Positions 34,946-47,739 of a DNA stretch of 64,000 nt are shown piece by piece (positions within the stretch are counted from its first letter, which is position 1; each line of letters opens with the position of its first letter). Source of the stretch: Siphonodentalium dalli (lineage: Eukaryota; Mollusca; Scaphopoda; Gadilida; Siphonodentaliidae); contig CP136063.1 of NCBI GenBank assembly GCA_032622095.1, positions 40,586,106 through 40,650,105 on the forward strand, in the 5' to 3' direction. Position numbers and translations under genes: made by a program. The notes beneath the pieces were generated by a model. It ran no database searches, was not told where the DNA came from, and worked only from the letters and a program-made list of their open reading frames with translations.

Positions 34946-35525
34946 TTATAGCGCCCGCTCTCCCGCGGCGAAGCCGCGGAAGCGAAGCGACCAGGGTATA
35001 CGTATGCGAATATGAGATATACTAATCGACTTTTTCGGCCAATCTAAACATAGATAAAATTACTTATAATAGGATAATTTATTCATAACTGAAGGGTCAG
35101 CGGGGTTCACAAAATTATTTTTGGCGACGGCCGCCATTTTGTATCGATTAGTTCCACCTCGCTACAGCAACAATTAGTGTGATTGATCAAGTGCCCAAGT
35201 GCAAATACAATTGCAAATATAAATATATTTTTTCGGCATATGTCAATTATACTCAATTATATAGGCATACCATGCTTCAAAGGCCAAAAAAATTACGATT
35301 GTAAATAAAACGAAACCATTATAAAAAAAAACGTAGAATTGCATAAAAAAAATTGTTTACATTTTTTATAAAATTATTAAAAATATTTGGCCCCAAAGCC
35401 ATTTCTCTATATCCAAATTAACATTTAGAGTTTGACTTCGATTTTCTAACGGTATTCTCTCCTAAAAGTTTGATGGAACATTCCCAAAGTTAAAAGCCAA
35501 CAAACCGAACCTATTATCTCGATTT

Positions 35526-36030
35526 TTAAATCAGAATAAATAATATTGCAGAAAATGGAACGAACGAAAGGTACCGGCTCGTAACATGAGGGAGGCAAAT
35601 ATAGTTCCAGTAATCTATGTATTTTTGGGTCATTAGATTCACTAGTTTCATAAGACCAAACAGTTATATGATTATAATAATTTAAAATGGATGTAATTTA
35701 TTTGCATTTTCTACATTTCTATTTACAATGAGCGAATGAGGTTCAAATTTTGAATTTTAGATCAGTACGCACAAATAAGACAGAAAACAGAATCAACGAA
35801 CGGCACCTGCTCGTCACATTGGATAGGAAAATGTAGTACCCAGTATTGTAGGTATTTGGGTCATTAGATTCACTATTTGCATAAAACAAAATAATTATAT
35901 GTTTATAATTATCGGCAATGGATGTAATTTCTTTGCATATCCTGCATTTCTATTTACAGCAAGCGAATAAGCTTCAAATTTTGAATTTTAGATCACTGCG
36001 CATAAATAAAAAGGTCCGAACAGAAAATAA
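35526..36030. repeat. ~235-bp direct repeat, 2 full units and a partial third
   Basis: The shared phrases 'gggtcattagattcacta', 'atggatgtaatttatttgc' and 'ttcaaattttgaattttag' recur at about 35620, 35690, 35740 and again at about 35860, 35920, 35975. A third start begins at about 35991. Between 34995 and 35525 I see nothing but AT-rich sequence. Confidence 0.8.
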
Positions 36031-36872
36031 AAATTCATGAATGAATGCGCCATATATGGGCATACGCTATGACCATAAGTGGAATCTCTCGTGCGTTGAC
36101 GTGTTACGTCACGTAGTTTCGTCGGCTAATTCCTTCGAGTTCGACGAGGCCCCCAGAGCCAAACTATCTATCTATCTATCAAACAACAACAACTATCTAT
36201 CTATCTATCTGTTTATTCCAATCGAAGTTTGTGAGTATCTTTTACAGCAAAATCTTATCAAATTATGTAATTATGAGTTTCCAAAAATTAGATAATTCGA
36301 AGTTTGAATTAATCGCAGTATTCCCACGAACAGTGAAACACGGTACACCCGCTTTCGCAACTCACTCACTCGAATCACTGACCTCCGAGTCTTTGACGAT
36401 GGACTCATGAGTCACTCGTCTTTACAACTTCAAGACAATGATTGAATTGGTGGCCTAATGTATATCATATGCGATGGCTGGTAGTGGTACCACAATCTTA
36501 ATTCTAATTATTGCAACTATGGATTGGAACCAATTTTCTAATGGATATGACTTATGAGCAGATCATCAATATCGCTTCATCATCATCAAGACATCATGGC
36601 TGATTCATCAGTGTTCATGCTGCCATCGAAATTAGGAAAAGTGACCCAGCGAATATTAATTTCCGAATCCAAATTGAATTTTGAGGCTGACATCAAGTTT
36701 CACAGCATATTTTCATTATGATATATTTGACGTTGCGTTGAATTTTTTTTATTATTATATTAATAATAATATTTAATTAATATAATAATAATATTATAAG
36801 TAATCACTGTAAATTGTAATGCGCATAGTGACAGTCTATCAGTATCACTATCAGACTCTATGCGAATATACT
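36031..36872. other. AT-rich spacer with (CTAT)n
   Basis: Short (ctat)n tracts at about 36167-36215 and a TTATTATATTAA-rich stretch at 36745-36795. No gene. Confidence 0.5.
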
Positions 36873-36961
36873 TGTCAGGTCGGGCACAGGTGCCAAATGA
36901 GCTAAATAGCTCATTTCAAATGAGCTATTTAGCTCATTTGGCACCTGTGCCCGACCTGACA
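36873..36961. repeat. Perfect palindrome, 44-bp arms with a 1-base centre
   Basis: The left arm 36873-36916 begins 'tgtcaggtcgggcacaggtg', the centre is C36917, and the right arm 36918-36961 is the exact complement. A weaker inverted repeat (36963-37023, 'tttagctacatga' facing 'tcatgtagctaaa') follows directly. Confidence 0.95.
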
Positions 36962-37084
36962 AATTTAGCTACATGACTCATGTCAGTCATGAGCTCAAAT
37001 GACATTTGAGATCATGTAGCTAAATTGAGCTAAATTTGTAATGGGATTTATGTCTGTCTCTTCACGACTTCAGTTCAAATTTCA

Positions 37085-37445
37085 ATGCCTACCTCGAAAT
37101 GCAGCCCTCTTAATTCAGATTGTTTGGCTTCGGCAATCCGCTACGGCAACAGTATGCCGTGGCCCAGTCTGGGTGAACGTCGACTCTATTTTTGGGAGTC
37201 TAGCTCCGCCCACTGACACTTGTTTATAAACCCATACGGTTTCATTGGACGGAAAATAATTTACGCAATCAATCAGATTACGGAATCCCGAGGACTTGGA
37301 AATGAAATATCGATGTTATCCGTCAGACCTTATATTCAATGTTGTAATGAATATTTAGGTATGAGTTTACTCAGACTGGCCGTGGCCCAGTTTGCTTCAG
37401 CAAATAGCTTCGGCAATGCTTATTGCCGTAGCCAATTATGAAGGC
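37085..37445. repeat. Dispersed repeat related to 47445-47560
   Basis: 'gcagccctcttaatt', 'ttgtttggcttcggcaat', 'tggcccagt(t)tgcttcagca' and a terminal 'aattatgaaggctgg' recur at 47445-47560 in the same order. The type is unknown. Confidence 0.65.
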
Positions 37446-38560
37446 TGGAAATGTGAACATGTGCGTTGTTGATTATTGTGCTTGGGGACCCAGGCGGGAC
37501 AACTAAACTATTATTGACCGTACCTTGAATTTGAAAATTATCTCCATATTGGAGGGGGGGTATGTCACTATGTGTTCGTGTTTATCCTCCATGCATGTAA
37601 GATGGCTCAAATGAATGGTGTTCTCAATAATGTCGCTATTTGACACGCTCTTTCTTATTGTTTTTTTCGGGAGATGGACTGTGTCGATTTCATTTTGTCA
37701 ATATTAATAAAAATAAGTTAGATATATAGCCTGTCGACACAGACAAGATTGAAAAAGTTTTTAATAGCGTCATTTATTTGTGTGTGAGCGGGATTTCATG
37801 CAACAAACAACGGGGGGAATGGGTCCGTGGGACAGACCCGCAGCCGGCCTGGCGGAAACCCTGCGTACTGTCTACTGACTTCCGTTACTTGCTCGTTGCT
37901 ATATAAATTATAATATATACATGTACATGTAATGATGTATAAACAAACCAGCGGCGTCACTTAGCCTTATGTCGAAATTTGGCAGTCAGTACATTCGCCC
38001 TGAATACATGTACTTTCAGAAATCACACATCACCCCTTATAGTTCGTGGACCCAACTACATGTAATATATTAACAGAGCTACCGGTAGACGCTCTCGATT
38101 AGTTGGTGGACCCAACTAATCAAACAGAGCTAGACACCCATATACTATTACTAACTCTATATCTATTACTATTCGAGGTGGCAATTTTTTGTCTTTTAAT
38201 TTTTAACGATATTAAAGATTAATAGCGATGCTATTTAGGGACTATATTTTATCCAGCACATTATATTTCAATTCCGCTAGTGGCCAGGCTTCGATTTCAT
38301 GTTTTAAATTTTTATAGCATTTTGCAGTCTTGGCTTGTTGGGGCTTGACTTTCTCCATGAGGACATGGAGAAAGTTTTATTCTGCGCCCATTCGTTTAGT
38401 GGATAGATTTTGTATAGCATTCCTTACCAATACAGGGGGGGGGGTGTGAACAAAAAATTTCTGGCACGTATGCAATTCATATACAACTGACCCCCCCCCC
38501 CCCGACCAATACATGTTTTTTGTCCCCCAATTTTTTTTTTCAGGAGTCTATTAAAATAGC
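37446..38560. other. No gene recognised; small duplications and homopolymers
   Basis: 'gtggacccaacta' occurs at about 38047 and 38104. G and C runs are at about 38437 and 38491. Confidence 0.5.
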
Positions 38561-40960
38561 CAGTGTCCGTCCGTGCATCCGCAAATGGTTTCATGATGAT
38601 ATTTAACTTTCATTTCGGTCAATAGATCAAAAGCATACCGTACATGTACAGGTCAAGTTCAAATATGGGTTTGCTCCACCCATTTTCGCGAGAGTTATGG
38701 CCCTTTTTCGACTTAGAATCCTGTCAATTTTTGTATGATAGTTTATCCACCATTTCAGGGGGCACTGGTTGGATTGTTCTGAAATTTAGTATCGGATTTT
38801 AGGGTCCTTGTTAGTTTTTTTTAGAAAAGCTGACGCCCCCAAATTGGCCCCAAATGAAGCTACTTTTTCTGGGCACACTGTGGCTGGATGGCCTTTTATT
38901 TTATATTAAATTGGTTGTCATTATAGCGCTAATTGCATCGCAAGGGGGGGTGGTGGATGTAAATTTGTATGTGCATTTCTGAACAAATACACCCATATAT
39001 TATAAGAAAATAGAAAACATTCAGAATAGCAAACCTTCGGAATACCCAAAAAATCACTTTCTTTTATTGATAAATGCTTTTCCTTTCTTTCAGTGTTATT
39101 TACTAAGATGCTGTGCTTATCATATCATTGAGACCAACACTTGATGATAAAGGTGAGTTTTAATTTACACTATACATGTAGGGCTGCAACGATATGCCCA
39201 CGTTTCGATATTCATTATGATTTTTGCAACTACATGTATACAATACGTATCACGATACTTTCCAGACTGAAAATTGGACCAGTTTACAACTTTTGTCTGC
39301 TTTGCATATTGTTTTGGTGTTGTCGACATTCCTAACACCGTTTTTCTCAATAGCACGGAAACCCAAGTGTTTCCATAGAAAACTGAAGTTTACCATACAG
39401 GCGATTTACATTTCGCAACAATTTTTATCTCCCGCCAATGGCGCCAATTTGAAAATTTCCGGGGGATATAGGAATGGGCTCCGTCTGTCCGTCCGTCCTA
39501 ACCAAATCTGTAAGAGTCATAACTTGAACAAATGTCAAGAGATTTCAAAGATTTGTGGTATATGAGTTCACCTGTACTTTGTTTATTATGTTTGTCGAAT
39601 TTACCCAATACAGTAGCAAATAGACCTCACAGGGATCATTTCCACTAATCTCAATGAATTTCAAAGATATTTGGTATGAGTTCACCTAACCATTACCTAG
39701 AATGATTTTCAAGCCAGGTCCAGCCGGATATTTTTACCGGAGTTACTGGACTTTGTTTGTTACCACTGGTAATGGTAACGGGTACAATGTATTAAATACC
39801 AGCACATTTCTCAGCGATGTCAAGGTTATAATAATTGTGAGTTTATTAGAACGAACATAGCCATTAATTTCAGTGTTATGAATAGCCAAACATACAAACA
39901 ATATCAAAATAGGAATGCATGACGACTGCCGGCAGTTCCTAAAAAAGGAATCTAATGTTACAGAAACTATAACTTTCAGCAATCTTCCAGAGTGTGGATA
40001 ACAATCACAAAGGTGCCCCCCCCCCCCACCCAGAAATTTCAGGACTCAGAACAAGTTAAGTAATTGTGATAGTAAGTGAATTTCATTCAGCAGTCACCAT
40101 ACGATAAGTGATAGCCTGTACTAGTAACATCTAAGTATACTCATGTTGTCAGAATCTCTCTGATGCATGATCAAATGTTGTTAAACCTTTGGTTGTAGAT
40201 TAAATACTCATCATTTTCCGACGTCCAAAATAAATAACGGAGATTAATCGATGACGGAAATGGTAATCGATTATCGGCTTTATCAACGTTTCATCGATTA
40301 TATGATTAATCGTGGCATCCATACTCATTTGCAAAAATGTGTCAACGGATTTCAATGATTTTTGTGACATGAGTTCACATGACCAGTATCTAGAACGAGT
40401 TCGCTAACGGTTGAAACCAGGTCCAGCCTGCCGGATATTTTCAGCAGAGTTATTGGACTTTTTAAAATTATTTTTAGTGCATCAAAGGGCTCATTTCCAC
40501 AAATGTCAACAGATTTCAAAGATTGTCAGTATACATGTATGAGTTCACATGATCAGTATCTAGAACGAGTTCGCAAACAAGGTCCAGCTGGATATTTTCA
40601 GCAGAGTTATTGGACTTGTTTATTATTGTCCCCCGAAAAATTTAATTTTCGTGGGACTATAGAAATGGGGTCCGTTCCCACAAAATGCCACTTATGTGTC
40701 TTCGAAGCCACTCAAATACCATTTGGACTCAAATGATTGCTTATGTGGCTAGTCACATAAGCAACCTCATTTGACAGCTGAAATGTGATCTAAGTGGCCT
40801 GACTCTCCCTATACATGTATACTTGTAGTAATTAGTTTACATTTATTGTGCATGTTATGATATGCTGCAGAAATTATGAATGACCCACCCTATATTACTT
40901 TGTAAAGTTTGAGCTATTGCCATGGCTTTGTCGTCTGTGTGTACATGTATGCGTGCATGC
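38560..40960. repeat. Decayed long repeats of mollusc type
   Basis: Blocks such as 'gagttatggccctttttc' (about 38691), 'gggctccgtctgtccgtcc' (about 39476) and the cassette 'atttcaaagat... gagttcac(c/a)t... ccggatattttcagcagagttattggactt' recur at 39540-39755, 40340-40465 and 40497-40620. No gene is supported. Confidence 0.6.
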
Positions 40961-42445
40961 GTAATTCGTCAACAATACAGGCTACAGGTCGTACCTTTGG
41001 TCAGATCATTATGAAATTTCACAAAGCTGTTGACATCAACATTTAGACCGGAACGATTCATTTGGATAAAAAAACATGGCCACCAGTGGCCATCTTGGAT
41101 TTCAATATTCAATCCATTAGAACGGTCTACAGGTCGTACTGTTCGTCTGATCATCATGAAATTTGTCATGGATGTTAATATTGACATGTAGATGGGAACG
41201 AGTAATTTTGGGGTCATTCGACCAAAAAACATGGCCGTCGACAGCCATCTTGGATTTTACTCTTTGCATGACTAAATTCTTTGGCACGCCATACAGGTTG
41301 TACCTTTGGTCGGATCATCATGAAATTTGTCATGGATGTTAATATTTACATGTAGATGGGAAACGAGTACTTTTGGGGTCATTCGGCCAAAAAACATGGC
41401 CGCTGGCAGCTATCTCAACTGGCTATCTTGGATTTTACTCTTTGCGTGACTAAATCCTTTGGCACGGGCTACAGGTCGTACCTTTGGTCAGATCATCATA
41501 AAATTTGTCATGAATGTTGACAATGACATGTAGATGGGAACGAGTCATTTTGGGGTCATTTGGCCAAAAAACATGGCCGCCAGCAGCCATCTTGGATTTT
41601 ACTCTTTGGATGACTAATCCTTTAGCACGGGCTACAAATCGTAGCTTTAGTCTGATCATCATGAAATTTGTCATGGCTGTTTAAATTGGAATGTAGATGG
41701 GAATGAGTCATTTTGGGGTCATTTGGACAAAAAAACATGGCTGCCCGCGGCCATCTTTGATTTCAAAATTCAATCCATTAGCACAGGCTACTGTGAGTCT
41801 GGTCATCATTAAATTTGTCATGGGTGTTAATATTGACATGTAGATGGGAACGAGTAATTTTGGGGTCGTTCGGCCAAAAAACATGGCCGCTGGCAGCCAT
41901 CTTGGAGTTTACTCTTTGCATGACTAAATCCTTTCACACAGGCCACAAGTCTAACCTTTGGTCAGATCATCATGAAATTTGTCATGGTTGTTAAATATGA
42001 CATGTAGATGGGAACGAGTCATTGTCCAGTCATTCGACCAAAAAACATGGCCGCCAGCAGCCATCTTGGATTTTACACTTTGCATGACTAAATCCTTTGG
42101 CACGTGCTACAGAACGCACCTTTTGTCAGATCATTGTGAAATTTGTCATGGATGTTGACATTGACATGTAGATGAGATCGAGTAATTTTTAGGTTATTCG
42201 GCCAAAATCATGGCCGCCAGCAGCCATCTTGGATTTTACTCTTTGCATGACTAAATCCTTTGGCATGGGCTACAGGTCGTACCTTTAATCAGATCATCAT
42301 GAAATTTGTCATGGCTGTTGACACAGGCATGTAGATAACAAGTCATTTTAGGTTCATTTGGTCTTAAATGTGTCCACTGGCAGCCATCTTGGATTTTACT
42401 CTTTGCATGACAAAATCCTTTGGCACACCCTACAGTCCACTTCCC
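40961..42445. repeat. ~162-bp satellite, ~9 units
   Basis: Each unit contains 'aaaaaacatggccgcc(a)g', 'cagccatcttggattttact', 'tttgcatgactaaatccttt' and 'gatcatcatgaaatttgtca'. The 'aacatgg' word falls near 41073, 41230, 41393, 41569, 41732, 41878, 42043, 42206 and 42368. ORFs of up to 122 aa over it are repeat artefacts. Confidence 0.9.
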
Positions 42446-42599
42446 TCATCCGATCATCTCCAGACTTCATATTAATCTTGATATTGATCTTACTAGATGG
42501 AAGCTATGAAATGTTTTTAAATTTTATTGGAAAACATAGCCACCTGGATTTTACATCTGTAACCATCTTGGATTTAACTTTTTTATATACCGGTGTGAC

Positions 42600-43200
42600 A
42601 AATCAACTTCCCCCAACTTCCCCCCCCCCCCCCGCCCTGATCATCTTCCCCCCCCGCCTGAATTTTCCATTCCTTAACATCTATTGGCGTGATAGTCTCA
42701 TTTTATCATTCACTATGACTATATGACTTAGAAAAACTATCATTGGTGGCAAGGAAGCATGTCTTTTCTTCGGCAGAGACATTATTGTTCAGATTTTTTT
42801 TTTATTGAAAATCACCCAGTTTATCTCCCCCCCGCCTGAATTTTCCATACCTTAACATCTATTGGCGAGTTAGTCTCATTTTATCGTTCACTATCACTAT
42901 GTGACTATGAAAAACTATCACAGGTGACAAGGAAGCATGATTTTTCTGTAAAAGAGACAATAATTATAGTTTGGAGAATTTTCACTGGAATTTACCTAGT
43001 TTATCTCCCCCCCCCCCCCCCCCCCGCCTGGATTTTCCATACCTTAACATCTATTGGCGAGATAGTCTCATTTTATTATTCACTATGACTATGTGACGTA
43101 GAAAAACTATCATTGGTGGCAAGGAAGCATGTCTTTTCTTCGGCAGAGACATTATTGTTCAGATTTTTTTTTATTGAAAATCACCCAGTTTATCTCAGTT
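42600..43200. repeat. ~200-bp direct repeat, 3 units with poly-C starts
   Basis: Each unit begins with a C run and 'gcctgaattttccat', then 'aacatctattggcg', 'gtctcattttat' and 'gaaaaactatca'. Starts are at about 42605, 42825 and 43005. Confidence 0.9.
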
Positions 43201-43312
43201 GATAATCTAGTATTACTTAGACATTTCAACTTTCCGCACCCCTAATCGCTCCACATTAAATTATTCCCTTTCCAAGTTGAGGTACAGTGTCATTGACACT
43301 TTCATTATATGA

Positions 43313-44345
43313 AGTACAGCTATGCTCTAATTAATCGACCCTCCTTAACGAGGTTGACATGCGGTATGACCACGGTGTAATACCGCGGTCGGGCGGTGTA
43401 ATACCGCCTGACTGCGGTGTAATACCGCCTGACCGCGGTGTAATAACGCCTGACCGCGGTGTAATAACGTGGTCAGCCGCGGTATTGAAAACGCGGGCAA
43501 CCGCGTGGTCGCGGTTGAGTTTTTGGTGCCACTACCACTGTGTAAGTTTAAACCACAGTAAAACCTAGCGTCAATATCGCAACTGAGCATTGTAAATTAT
43601 CTGACAATAGACTGACATATTGCGCATGGAAAATATTAATCTGAAATTGAAAATAAATCGGTTCTAATTTACCACAGTCCCCGATTTCCTTAAGCGTGCC
43701 AAATAAAGAGCGTCTGTTTATTCGTGATATGGTATATGGATAAGGCGTGCGCGATTAAGAATTAAAATGGCTTTTCGGTTCGAGCAAGATAATTATGCGA
43801 TCGCCATGTGCACATTTCACCGACACAAAAACCATTTGGCTCAAGGAATTACGTGGGGACATCAACCATTGAAGACATCAGTACTCTAAAATAAATTAGT
43901 TTGGAGCGAGGAATGAATGTAAGGTCAGTTTCTTAATATATTGACGCAAATTATAGGCCAACCTGAACAAGACAGATCGAAATTCTTACCTTGAGTCTTC
44001 CAAAAGAAAAAGCAGATTTTTATCGGCAGATTATTCGAACGCGGTTGACACCGGGAATGACCACTCGCGGAAAATACTACCGCGGTGTACGCCGGTAACG
44101 GTCTAGATTACCGCGGTGGACATGACCGCGGTCAGATACCGCATGTCACCGTGCATTGCGGTGTATTACCGTATGACCGCGGTGTACTACCGCATGACCG
44201 CGGTGTACTACCGCATGGCCGCAGTGTACTACCGTATGACCGCGGTGTACTACCGCATGACCGCGGTGTAGTGGCGGTATGACCGCGGTCATGACCGGCC
44301 CATAACCTCCTTAAATGGGTCGATTAATTAGAGCATAGCTGTACT
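43313..44345. mobile_element. Non-autonomous TIR element with CCGCGGTGTA arrays at both ends
   Basis: The TIRs of about 40 bp start 'agtacagctatgctctaatt' (43313) and end with the complement at 44345. TGA flanks both sides (43310-43312 and 44346-44348). Inside each end lies a cluster of 'accgcggtgta' repeats separated by 'taccgcatg'/'taccgcctg' (43365-43520 and 44075-44295). The 450-bp centre is unique AT-rich sequence. The superfamily is not determined; a 3-bp duplication would fit several. Confidence 0.75.
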
Positions 44346-45013
44346 TGACTTAATTATTTTAAGTGATTATTGCTGGAAATGATAATCTGTAACTGCAAAC
44401 TTGATACTAGTAATAGTATTAACTATTTTTGCGCATACACATATATATACTTAGAAATATTTTACTTGAGTTATTAAAACTGAATTGAAATGTATATATA
44501 ACTAAAACAACAGGATAAGGAGAATTGCAGATGTGATGCTATTTTCTGCCAACAAATTAGGCCTACAATAGTACGTGTATGGTACACTGAAATTTCCCGA
44601 GGCAGTATAATAATAAAATCTGGACTGACTGGTTGCTATTCATGTTGACATAGGCAGCCCGATTTTTTGTGGTAAATTGCCAATTTGTAGAGCCCTAATT
44701 GCACTCGAGATGTGTACTAATAATTTCCCCAGAAAAACTTATTCAAACAGACAAAGATGGATAACTCTAAAATCAAGTATATTAATATTGCAATTTTGAC
44801 TGAGACCATCCTTTTGACGGCGTGTTTCTGGGCCAGAACATACCGGGTATAGAAATAACATAACTTCAAAAATTGATATCTGATCGTGATCACTCTGAGC
44901 GTTGATAGGTTGGTTCCTCGACTCGAATGATCGAATCGATTATTTTTATCCCCGAAGCCAAAGAAATAGTAATTGATGAGGGCCTGATCGGATTGAGTAC
45001 CTTTAATTAAATG
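44346..45013. other. No feature recognised
   Basis: AT-rich sequence. The 104-aa minus-strand ORF at 44717-45031 has no recognisable domain and runs into the next element. Confidence 0.4.
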
Positions 45014-45391
45014 TCCATACCCGCTGGACAAAACAAGTGTCCATTGGCACCGCGGTGTATTTGCCGTTCGGCTGCGGTGTCAGAGTTTGTAACTGCAGTT
45101 TAGCACCGCGGCCGAACGGCAAGTACACTGTGGCCCAACAACAAGTACCCTGCGGCCGAAAGGCAACTACACTGTGCACCATGGTTAGATTTCCGGTTTG
45201 TATCGTCTTTTTTCAGTTTAATGAACGTACAGTGTACACCGCGGCAACTACAACATGGCTGAACGGCAAGTACATGTACACCGCGGCCCAACTGTAGTTA
45301 GCCGATGGAGCTGCGGTGTAGTTGCATTTCAGCCGCGGTGGCAACGCTAACTGCACAGCGGTTAGGTGGACACTTGTTTTGTCAAGCAGGG
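45014..45391. mobile_element. Small TIR element, also filled with CCGCGG(TGTA) repeats
   Basis: 'taccc(g)ctggacaaaacaagt' (45017) faces 'acttgttttgtcaagcagggta' ending at about 45391, giving TIRs of about 26 bp. The interior repeats 'accgcggtgta', 'ttgccgttc(g)gc' and 'gaacggcaagtacac' in both orientations. No target duplication is seen. Confidence 0.7.
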
Positions 45392-45656
45392 TATGTATGC
45401 CATATACTAGAATATGTACATGCATAAAGTTATAAGCTCATCATTTTGATATCAGAATCATATAGAAATCTTGACTTTGTGCTCTTTTCAATTTTCATAG
45501 CCTCAAAATTAATGATTGTGCAGACCCAAATAAGCACTGTGTGTGGGGGAAATTTCCCACAAAAATAATAAAGGTGCATGCATGTTTATTTGGAGCCCAA
45601 GAGTATGGGTTATGTCGTCAAAACACTATATAACACCAGGTGCCTCGGTCGGGGGT

Positions 45657-47236
45657 GTCAGACCGATTTTCCGAAGACCTATTACTACGAAGGCCCACAA
45701 CTCCGAAGACCCGATTCTCCGACGGCCCATAACTCCGAAGTTCCGATTCTCCGACGGCCCATAACTCCGAAGATCCGATTCTCCGACGGCCCATAACTCC
45801 GAAGATCCGATTCTCCGACGGCCCATAACTCCGAAGATCCGATTTTCCGAAGACCTATAACTCCGAAGGACCGATTCTCCGAAGATCTATAACTCCGAAG
45901 GCCCGATTCTCCGACGGCCCATAACTCCGAAGGTCCGATTCTCCGAAGGTCCGATTCTCCGAAGATTTTGTTTTATCGGGGTATTATCGTTTACTAAATA
46001 GTGTACAGTCCAGTGGCGAAGCCAAGGGGTCCCAAATTTCTACTGCCCCTATTAAACCTCTACTTGCTATTTCAGACAATATGGGCCCCTACCAAAACAT
46101 GTCCAATGTCATGTAAACGCCCGGAAATCGTTCATGGGGCATCAAAATATACAAAATTTTCCTACCCCCCCCACCTAAATGGGAATCCTGGCCCGCCACT
46201 GACTATACACCATATACTATAACATTACGTTGGCCCATGAGATGCCAGAGTAAAATGTACAGGGGTGAACGGGGAAGAACTTGTACTTTTTCATATATAA
46301 AATGAACCTGATTGCATCAAATCACCCCAATGCAGTCAGATGTGCACAGTTTAATCATGTTAATTGTATTAAGACGTACATTGTGGCAAAATAATTGTAT
46401 TTCTTTCATAAATTTAAGCATTCTGTGGAAAATTAAGGCTTGTCGCACACTACTGATGGTGTAGATATCACCTTATTATAATACATATATAGTTAACGTT
46501 TCCAATATATGAGGGCCCTTTCCCCCCTTTTCGTACGCCGGAAGTATAATTTTCAGTCGCCAGAAAAAGGGCGAGTTCTGCCCCTTTGGCCCCGTTCGCC
46601 CCTGTGCATGTTAGGCTACTCTGACATTCTTGCAGCGTTTCGTTATGATATACCCGGTGCACACCAGTGGCGGCGCCAGATTTCCCATTTAGGGGTGCAC
46701 ATTAATTAGCATATGTGGGGGATATATCATGCATATGTTATGCCGAAAGCATATCGCGAAGGCCTGATTTGGGGAGCGCATGCATGGGAGGGGTCGCCCC
46801 CAATCGTTGGTCCGGGGGCTCCCCTGTGCAGGAACACTGAATATTTGAATGCCTATATACAATACGGACGTTTACATGACACTTGACATGTTTTTTTGGG
46901 GGGCGGTCTTCCCTAGGGCCCCATTGACCCCGCCACTGGACTGTACACTATTTAATAAGCGATAAAACATGATCTTCGGAGAATCGGACCTTCGGAGAAT
47001 CGGCCCTTCGGAGTTATAGACCTTCGGAGTTATGGGCGTTCGGAGTTTTAGGCCTTCGGAGTTATGGGCTTTCGGAGTTATAGGCCTTCGGAGTTATGGG
47101 CTTTCGGAGTTATGGGTCTTCGGAGTTATGGGATTTCGGAGAATCGAGACTTCGGAGTTATGGGCTTTCGGAGAATCGGGGCGTCGGAGAATCTGACCTT
47201 CGGAGTTATGGGTCTTCGGAAAAACGCTACGTAACC
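45657..47236. mobile_element. Foldback element with tandem-repeat arms
   Basis: The left arm (45660-46015) is a tandem of 'ccgattctccgacggcccat' / 'aactccgaagat', and the right arm (46922-47225) is the inverted tandem 'cttcggagttatgggc' / 'cttcggagaatcgg'. The inner ends 'taaatagtgtacagtccagt' and its complement also match. The 11-bp word cggtcgggggt flanks both sides (45646-45656 and 47237-47247). It has no ORF; the frames open in the arms follow the repeat. Confidence 0.75.
46011..46201. mobile_element. Possible nested short element in the foldback centre
   Basis: Starts 'cagtggcgaagcc' and ends 'ggcccgccactg', with 'ccagtggcggcgcc' (about 46667) and 'ccccgccactgg' (about 46929) nearby. 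No target duplication was found, so the limits are uncertain. Confidence 0.35.
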
Positions 47237-47739
47237 CGGTCGGGGGTCATTTAATGTTCAGGACGTCAGGGTTAAGTGAAGGGTATGCCTATGTACATGT
47301 ATATGTTTTTAAAAATGTGCTAATGGGTACACAGGGTTTGCTATCGGTTGCGACGCAGTTACTTCAACTGTGTTCCAGAATGTATGGGGGCAATTTCTTT
47401 TCAGTTCATTTTCATTGTAAATGTGAACAGTTATTCTGTAGCATAAATTGCAGCCCTCTTAATTTACGTTGTTTGGCTTTGGCAATGTGCTACTGCAACC
47501 CTTTGTCTTGGCCCAGTTTGCTTCAGCATTCCTGATTACTGTAGCAAATTATGAGAACCGGTACTGAAATTGTGACAGAAAGTCATTTGGAATGAGAATT
47601 CAAAACTTGTGGGTAAAATATGCCCCGGCTCATAGCACAAGATTTAGCCAAACTTTTGTTTTCAATTTTCTGGTAAAAATACCTGTACATGGCTGCTAAC
47701 AGCAACAGGCAACATCTCTCATCCGATCGTCACCAAACA

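Noticed and set aside
42358-42726. 122-aa plus-strand ORF
   Set aside because: It begins in the satellite and passes through poly-C tracts (PPTSPPPPA); this is repeat-driven.
45543-45826. ORFs over the foldback arm (72-73 aa, both strands)
   Set aside because: These are frames through the tandem arm repeat, with the same peptide motif repeated, not a protein.
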